Assembly: GCA_021827245.1 (NCBI GenBank)
Contig: JAKAWN010000013.1
Coordinates: 1 to 39,304 of the forward strand
Direction: 5' to 3'
Source of the DNA: Acidobacteriota bacterium
Lineage (GTDB): Bacteria; Acidobacteriota; Terriglobia; UBA7540
Length of the DNA stretch: 39,304 nt
In this document: positions 34,638 through 39,304 of the stretch, piece after piece
How positions within the stretch are numbered: position 1 is the first letter of the stretch
Layout of the letters: every line of letters begins with the position of its first letter
Position numbers and translations under genes: made by a program
Notes under the pieces: model-generated
Told to the model about the DNA's origin: nothing
Database searches by the model: none
Seen by the model: the letters and a program-made list of their open reading frames with translations, nothing else

Positions 34638-35846
34638 CTATTGCAGGATGACCTGCTGACCCTGTTGCAGCCCGCTTTCGACTTCCGAGTTGATGCCGTT
34701 TGAAATGCCAATCTGGATGGGGACTTTTTTCCAGCCCAGTTTTGCCTCCTGGGCAGGAATCTCGGCAAAAGTCTTGTGATCTTTGTCGTAAACCACGGCG
34801 GTCTCCGGAATGAGCAGCACATTATGCTTCTCCCGGATAATCAGTTCGGCATTGGCGCTCATGTTGGCCTTGAGTTCACCAGTGGGATTCTGGATGGAGA
34901 CGCGGACTTCAAAGGTAGTGACATTGTCCTTTTCCACGCCCATAGGAGAGATCTTGGTCACCTTGCCGTCGTAAATTTTGTTTGGGAATGATTCCACCCG
35001 AATCCGGGCCGTCTGGCCCATATAGACTTTTCCAATATCCGCCTGGTCGACTTTGCCGAGCACATAAACCGTACTCATGTTTCCGATTGTGAACAGTTGG
35101 GTGGCCTGCGAGCCCAGAACCAGGATAGAACTGACAGCGTCGCCGACTTCAACATCTCGGGAAAGCACGATGCCATCGATCGGGCTGACGATGGTCGAGT
35201 TTTGCAGGTCTTCTTTGGCCTGGTCCAGAGCGGCCTGCGCCTGAGATACCTGAGCCCGCGAGCGGGCGATATCGGCCTTGCTGACGGCCACGTTTCGGCG
35301 GGCAGACATCTGCTTGTTAAGTCCTATCTCGTAGGCTTTCTTGGCATCGTCAAGCGATGAGTCCGGGATCAACCCTTCCGCGGCAAGCTTCCTGTTGCGT
35401 TCAAGCGTGGCTTTGAGGAAAGGTATGTCCGGGCCCTCGGCGTCGACAATGTTGCGCTGGTAGACGGCTTGTGCTGACTGGACAGTGGCCTGGGCGGCCT
35501 CAAGATTAGCCTCTTCCTCTTTCACCCGCGCGCGCAACTGCTCTTTGTCAAGCTCAAGCAGCACCTGGCCTTGTGTCACGCGGTCACCATAGTCAACAAA
35601 TATCTTCTGGACAATGCCGCTGGCCTTTGACTTGATCTCGACCTTGGTCAACGGTTCAACCTTGCCGGTCGCCACCACCGATTGTGCGATATCGCCTCGC
35701 TTGATCGTGGCCAGCTTGGACGGGTCGATGCTCGTGTCCGGGCGCAGCACGTTGGCCACTGCCAATACGGATGCGCACAGCCCAAGCACTCCTACCCCGA
35801 TCAAGATCCAGCGCCGGCGCCTGGAACTTCGATGATTGTTCGCCAT
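34638..35846 (-). CDS. MacA/HlyD-type periplasmic adaptor (membrane fusion protein)
   Basis: 402 residues. One N-terminal membrane helix (WILIGVGVLGLCASVLAVAN) anchors it in the inner membrane. The lipoyl/hairpin arrangement follows: VTKVEIKSKASGIVQKIFVD style half (here TKVEIKSKASGIV), a coiled-coil hairpin of about 100 residues rich in Ala, Gln and Arg, then the second half-lipoyl (NSTIVSPIDGIVLSRDVEVG). Beta-barrel and membrane-proximal domains end the protein. It bridges inner-membrane MacB-like permeases to an outer-membrane channel. AAGG is five bases before the ATG. First gene of the adaptor-permease-permease run; the ATPase and TolC-like parts must be elsewhere. Confidence 0.9.
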   Translation of the reverse strand: MANNHRSSRRRRWILIGVGVLGLCASVLAVANVLRPDTSIDPSKLATIKRGDIAQSVVATGKVEPLTKVEIKSKASGIVQKIFVDYGDRVTQGQVLLELDKEQLRARVKEEEANLEAAQATVQSAQAVYQRNIVDAEGPDIPFLKATLERNRKLAAEGLIPDSSLDDAKKAYEIGLNKQMSARRNVAVSKADIARSRAQVSQAQAALDQAKEDLQNSTIVSPIDGIVLSRDVEVGDAVSSILVLGSQATQLFTIGNMSTVYVLGKVDQADIGKVYMGQTARIRVESFPNKIYDGKVTKISPMGVEKDNVTTFEVRVSIQNPTGELKANMSANAELIIREKHNVLLIPETAVVYDKDHKTFAEIPAQEAKLGWKKVPIQIGISNGINSEVESGLQQGQQVILQ

Positions 35847-36042
35847 AGGAACCTTCCACTGATTCTTATTTCAAGTCCTCTCATCCACTAATACGCCGGA
35901 CCCATTCCCGATGTTCCACGAAGTTGCAGGCAATTTCCGAGGTTGAGGATTGGCAGTGTGGCAAGGCTCACAAAGACTGTTCATGCGATGTACAAGAGGA
36001 GGGCAGACACATCCATGCAGAAGATGGCAGTCGCAAGGGAAA

Positions 36043-37632
36043 TCAGCGGCCTACACGGCGCGGCTGGCGTTCCTTGAAAAAGTCCCGAAGATTCCGCAGC
36101 ACCTTTCCAAGGTCGGCGCCATCGGCTTCAACCGCTTCTTCAAGTCTTAGCGAGTATGGGACTTTTCTGACTTGTGTGAGGGTTTTCAGCCCGGCGCGCT
36201 GCAGGATGGACCTTGTTTTGGGAAAACTTGTGACGTACCAATAAACAGGAAGGTTGGCGGTTACACCGTCAGGTTCCAGCCAGGCCAGCAGAGGCTGCTT
36301 GAGGGTAAGCGCCATGTTCACTACAAAGAGGAGAACTCCCGAAAGCTCAAAGAAAGCTGATATCGGCAAGACCGACCACGCGTTGCCTCCTGCCGAGTAT
36401 GCAATCGCTTCGCTCGACACTCTCAGTGCACAGCCCAGCGTTAGTAACCACAGGCTTACCGCCATCAGCCGCGAGCTGTGGAGTTCACGGCCGTTCAGAA
36501 ATGACGGGAGCAATCGCGGAGCAATGGCAAAGATGAACGTCGCGATAAATCCTACTGTCACGGCATGCCTTGAGGCTCCGCCCAGTCCTTCGGCGCCTGG
36601 GAATATGTCAGCCAGAATGCCAAGAACTGCGCCTGCCAGCAGCCAGACGAATGAGAGCCGGACGAAAGCAGAATAAGAATGGTAGACGCCGATCACCTTC
36701 AGTTTTCTTACAGAGCGCCGGAAGACGCGCAGAGCGCCGGTCGCCGGAATGGTGACGGCCAGCGCGAGGACGTCGGCCACGAGGAATTGGTGAATCAAGG
36801 CGGCGATTACGATCGCGGTTACGCCCGCGCAGAGCCACGGCGCCGCACGATGGTTCGGTTGTTCGAGACCCAGGAAGATGGTCACGAATTTTGTGCTGTA
36901 GCCCCACGCGACCGGGATAGCAAAGCCCCAGATAGCAATCACAAGAAATGCGCGATCAGCAACTGCAGGGTAAACCGGTGCCGCGCTGTGAAGCGCAACC
37001 GAAGCTGCAGTAGCCAGGTTCACGAACAACGCCACACCCAATGCAGCGAAACCAAATATGCCCAGCCACGATCCCAGATCCGCCGGTTTCTTCTGCCTCG
37101 CTGATGTTGTGCCTTGGGGCCGTGTGAAAGAGACCGCATATAAGAAAATTGCCAAGGCCACAAGTTCCAGCACTGCAGAACTGACAAGCGTAGCGCGCCA
37201 GCCGTCGGCCACAACGCCGGCCCACCACCGAAGTGCGACTCCCAGCGTCCACATCGTCCAAACGGTCCATGCAACGCCATAGCCTTTCAAGGGATGGCCA
37301 CGAAACTTGGGCAGCACGTAGAACGAAATCCCAATGATGAAGCTGGCCACCCAACCGAATAGTTGCGCGTGGCCGTGAGCCTGAATCCAGGCGGCGCTGG
37401 CTCCTGCTTTGGCCTCATGGTCGGTTATCGCGATCAGATTCCAGACGCCCAGGAAAGTTCCGGGCAATGTAAAGAAGCAGAGCCCTGTGATGACGTACGC
37501 CGCGAGCATTTTGCCGGCCTGGCGCTCCGGCGCCGGATCGGCATAGTCATTTCGCACGGTCCGGTCGCGTTCGTACGCTTGTCTCCACTGCTGCGGAAGA
37601 TCATCTTTCAAGGTAATTTCCGTTGTACGCAT
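36043..37632 (-). CDS. NnrS-family multi-heme/copper membrane protein with DUF1858-like tail
   Basis: 529 residues with about 12 transmembrane segments. The hallmark WIQAHGHAQLFGWVASFIIG near residue 90 is the NnrS signature; NnrS proteins are heme- and copper-containing membrane proteins linked to nitric oxide stress. Further His-bearing helices include GGASRHAVTVGFIATFIFA. The C-terminal 70 residues (VYWYVTSFPKTRSILQRAGL, then PYSLRLEEAVEADGADLGKV) resemble the small DUF1858 domain found alone or fused to hybrid-cluster-type redox proteins, but without its usual cysteines. The fusion suggests a regulatory or partner-binding tail. Transcribed in the same direction as the nucleoside transporter, with 273 bases between them. 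Confidence 0.82.
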   Translation of the reverse strand: MRTTEITLKDDLPQQWRQAYERDRTVRNDYADPAPERQAGKMLAAYVITGLCFFTLPGTFLGVWNLIAITDHEAKAGASAAWIQAHGHAQLFGWVASFIIGISFYVLPKFRGHPLKGYGVAWTVWTMWTLGVALRWWAGVVADGWRATLVSSAVLELVALAIFLYAVSFTRPQGTTSARQKKPADLGSWLGIFGFAALGVALFVNLATAASVALHSAAPVYPAVADRAFLVIAIWGFAIPVAWGYSTKFVTIFLGLEQPNHRAAPWLCAGVTAIVIAALIHQFLVADVLALAVTIPATGALRVFRRSVRKLKVIGVYHSYSAFVRLSFVWLLAGAVLGILADIFPGAEGLGGASRHAVTVGFIATFIFAIAPRLLPSFLNGRELHSSRLMAVSLWLLTLGCALRVSSEAIAYSAGGNAWSVLPISAFFELSGVLLFVVNMALTLKQPLLAWLEPDGVTANLPVYWYVTSFPKTRSILQRAGLKTLTQVRKVPYSLRLEEAVEADGADLGKVLRNLRDFFKERQPRRVGR

Positions 37633-37905
37633 AGGTTCCCACGATTTGAGTTTCCAAGATCGAGCCCATTCTAAGAACTTCAGCTTTCTCGACGCTGTGA
37701 CTTTTGTCTCAAATGGATCGAGTTTTGTGCGGCGGAATTGAATCCGCTGCCACCCACCAGCCGGAGAGGCGCGCCGGAAACAGAGGCTGTGGCGGACAGA
37801 GCCAGGGCCGAAAAGGAGCGTTGTGGGTTTTGGACCCGAACAGACAGAAGCGGCAGCCGACCGGGCGCAAGATTATTTGCGCACCTCTATTGCTGGCTGT
37901 GTTGT
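37633..37905. other. Intergenic region between nupC-like and NnrS genes
   Basis: 273 bases, upstream of the NnrS gene and downstream of the transporter gene on the minus strand. A 6-bp hairpin GCGCAA/TTGCGC (37865-37882) about 25 bases past the transporter stop could be a weak terminator, although it lacks a T-run. No gene or clear promoter is seen. Confidence 0.35.
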
Positions 37906-39117
37906 TCAGCGGATAAATAGCCCGACAATGGCTGCGGAGAGATAGTTGGCCAGGGTCCCGGCCAGCAGCGCCCAGAAGCCCAGCCTTGCCAGGTCCTGCC
38001 GCCGGGAAGGTGCCACTGCTCCGATTGCGCCAATCTGAATCCCAATGGAGCCGAAATTCGCAAATCCGCAAAGGGCGTAGGTGGCAATGGTGAACGACCG
38101 TGCGGCGATGTGCCCCTTCAGCGGGCCGAGCATGGAAAACGCGACGAATTCATTCAGGATGATTTTTGTCGCCAGCAGATTTCCCACGGCCATGGCGTCG
38201 CGCCACGGCACACCGAGCAGCCAGGCCACGGGCGCCAGCGCGTAGCCGAAGATCGTGTGAAGATTGGTATGGGCGAAGCCGAGGAAACCATTAGCCAGTG
38301 CGATGAGCGCGACGAAGGCAATCAGCATGGCACCGACGTTGAGAGCGATGAAGAGACCGTCTATGACTCCGTGCGTGATGGCATCCAGGATGTTGACGTC
38401 CTTTTTCTCGAGGGTTAAATTTGCCGCCCCGGCGGTTTTTGGCTGGCCGGTCTCAGGAATCAGCATTTTTGAGACCAGCATCGTTCCCGGAGCCGTCATG
38501 ACCACCGCAGTCAGCAGATCCCTTGCCTGCGCGCCAAACAGGATGTAGGCGCCCAGAACCGATCCTGCGATGTGGGCCATTCCAGCCGTCATCACCGTCA
38601 TCAGTTCTGATTGGGTCAGGGTCTCCAGGTAGGGGCGAATGACGAGCGGCGCCTCCGACTGCCCTATGGCGATGCTGGCGGCGACTTCCAGCGATTCGGC
38701 GCCGCTGGTCCCCATCAGCTTGAACATGGCCTTTGCCGCCAGAGTCACCAGCGCCGGCAGGACCCCAACGTAATAGAGAATTGAAAGGACTGCCGCAACG
38801 TAAATGATCAACGGGAGCGCCTGGAAGGCAAAGACCATGCCTAGGCTGCCCTTGGGATCGCCAAGCGGGCCGAAGACGAACTTGGAGCCTTCGAATGAAA
38901 AATGCAGGAACCACACCACGCCGGTCGAGGCTTTATTCAAGAGCCAGTAGCCGGCCCCGGTGCGAAGCACAAACAGGGCAATGAGGAATTGAAGGCCCAG
39001 ACCCCAGGCGACTATCTGCCAGCGAATGACTTTCCGATGGCGCGAGAGTCCGTAACAGAGTCCGAGGATGACCACGATACCCAGCAGGGAAGCCAGACGA
39101 TTCAGCGTTTTCTCCAA
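37906..39117 (-). CDS. Concentrative nucleoside transporter (CNT/NupC family)
   Basis: 403 residues, inner-membrane nucleoside symporter driven by protons or sodium. Diagnostic motifs are AIGQSEAPLVIRPYLETLTQ (first re-entrant loop and helix) and LLATKIILNEFVAFS (the second, with the NEFVAF core), each contributing nucleoside and cation contacts. About 8-10 hydrophobic segments are visible, as in bacterial CNTs. The proposed start is TTG 39117 (MEKTLNRLASLLG); the ribosome binding site is weak, so a nearby alternative is possible. It is alone at the right end; the promoter should lie in 39118-39304, where no clear boxes were found. It probably supplies nucleosides for salvage. Confidence 0.9.
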   Translation of the reverse strand: MEKTLNRLASLLGIVVILGLCYGLSRHRKVIRWQIVAWGLGLQFLIALFVLRTGAGYWLLNKASTGVVWFLHFSFEGSKFVFGPLGDPKGSLGMVFAFQALPLIIYVAAVLSILYYVGVLPALVTLAAKAMFKLMGTSGAESLEVAASIAIGQSEAPLVIRPYLETLTQSELMTVMTAGMAHIAGSVLGAYILFGAQARDLLTAVVMTAPGTMLVSKMLIPETGQPKTAGAANLTLEKKDVNILDAITHGVIDGLFIALNVGAMLIAFVALIALANGFLGFAHTNLHTIFGYALAPVAWLLGVPWRDAMAVGNLLATKIILNEFVAFSMLGPLKGHIAARSFTIATYALCGFANFGSIGIQIGAIGAVAPSRRQDLARLGFWALLAGTLANYLSAAIVGLFIR

Positions 39118-39304
39118 AAGGCGAATTTGGCCGGCGCAAGATCAATCGGCCAGGCAAGAGGATATAGCAGAAGTTGCGGAAAATTGATACTAACCTGACT
39201 TCCGCGCTCGGGCGAGTGAGGTATCGCATTGGCAATGAGATAGCATTTCATTCCGTCACTATGGCGAAAGGGCGGACCAACTTTTGACCGGCTTCATGAC
39301 TTCT

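Noticed and set aside
1..39304. tRNA genes, CRISPR arrays, insertion sequences and prophage genes
   Set aside because: None was recognised on reading both strands; a covariance-model and repeat search would be needed to exclude short tRNAs fully.

Overview
The window looks like chromosomal DNA of a soil-type acidobacterium, probably a metagenome-assembled or environmental genome. This is inferred from gene style: several Tat-exported Gfo/Idh/MocA dehydrogenases and sugar-phosphate-isomerase-like proteins, unlinked MacB-type permeases, an Ig-like/beta-propeller lipoprotein, and intergenic hairpin repeats ending in CTACA. No rRNA, tRNA, CRISPR array, transposase or phage gene was recognised, so the taxon stays inferred.

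Layout. 1-1.6 kb: a small hypothetical protein and a DinB-like protein. 1.7-6.2 kb (minus): a secreted glycosidase and, upstream of it, a secreted WG-repeat/TPR/thioredoxin fusion. 6.3-8.8 kb: recJ between two clusters of hairpin repeats. 8.8-12.6 kb (minus): a tightly coupled run of gamma-glutamyltransferase, a sugar-phosphate-isomerase-like protein and asnS. 12.9-18.2 kb: an Ig/propeller lipoprotein, a regular 35-residue TPR protein with a good promoter, a (p)ppGpp-hydrolase-like HD protein and an RlpA-like protein whose catalytic acids appear to be replaced by amides. 18.4-21.6 kb: a Tat-exported isomerase-like protein, a probable selenocysteine peroxiredoxin, a broken membrane methyltransferase-like gene and a GNAT acetyltransferase. 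21.8-24.6 kb: two paralogous Tat-exported oxidoreductases. 24.8-27.2 kb: an ECF sigma factor overlapping a very short anti-sigma factor, then an APC permease. 27.2-32 kb: a methyltransferase and, divergently, a DapA-family lyase, an FGE-like protein, GalT and a third isomerase-like protein. 32-35.8 kb (minus): an adaptor plus two FtsX/MacB permeases with no ATPase. 36-39.1 kb (minus): an NnrS protein with a DUF1858-like tail and a concentrative nucleoside transporter.

The most striking observation is at 19540-20196. A typical 2-Cys (AhpC-like) peroxiredoxin reads continuously except for one in-frame TGA, placed exactly at the peroxidatic cysteine. Eleven bases after it comes a perfect 9-bp hairpin with a GGC loop, which fits a bacterial SECIS element. 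The resolving cysteine is kept at the canonical distance. The start codon is unclear and the neighbouring gene is visibly broken, so decay of a former cysteine gene is the main competing explanation.

Many genes seem to serve uptake and periplasmic processing of sugars, uronates, glutathione and nucleosides, with oxidative or nitrosative stress functions (peroxiredoxin, TlpA-type thioredoxin, NnrS) mixed in.
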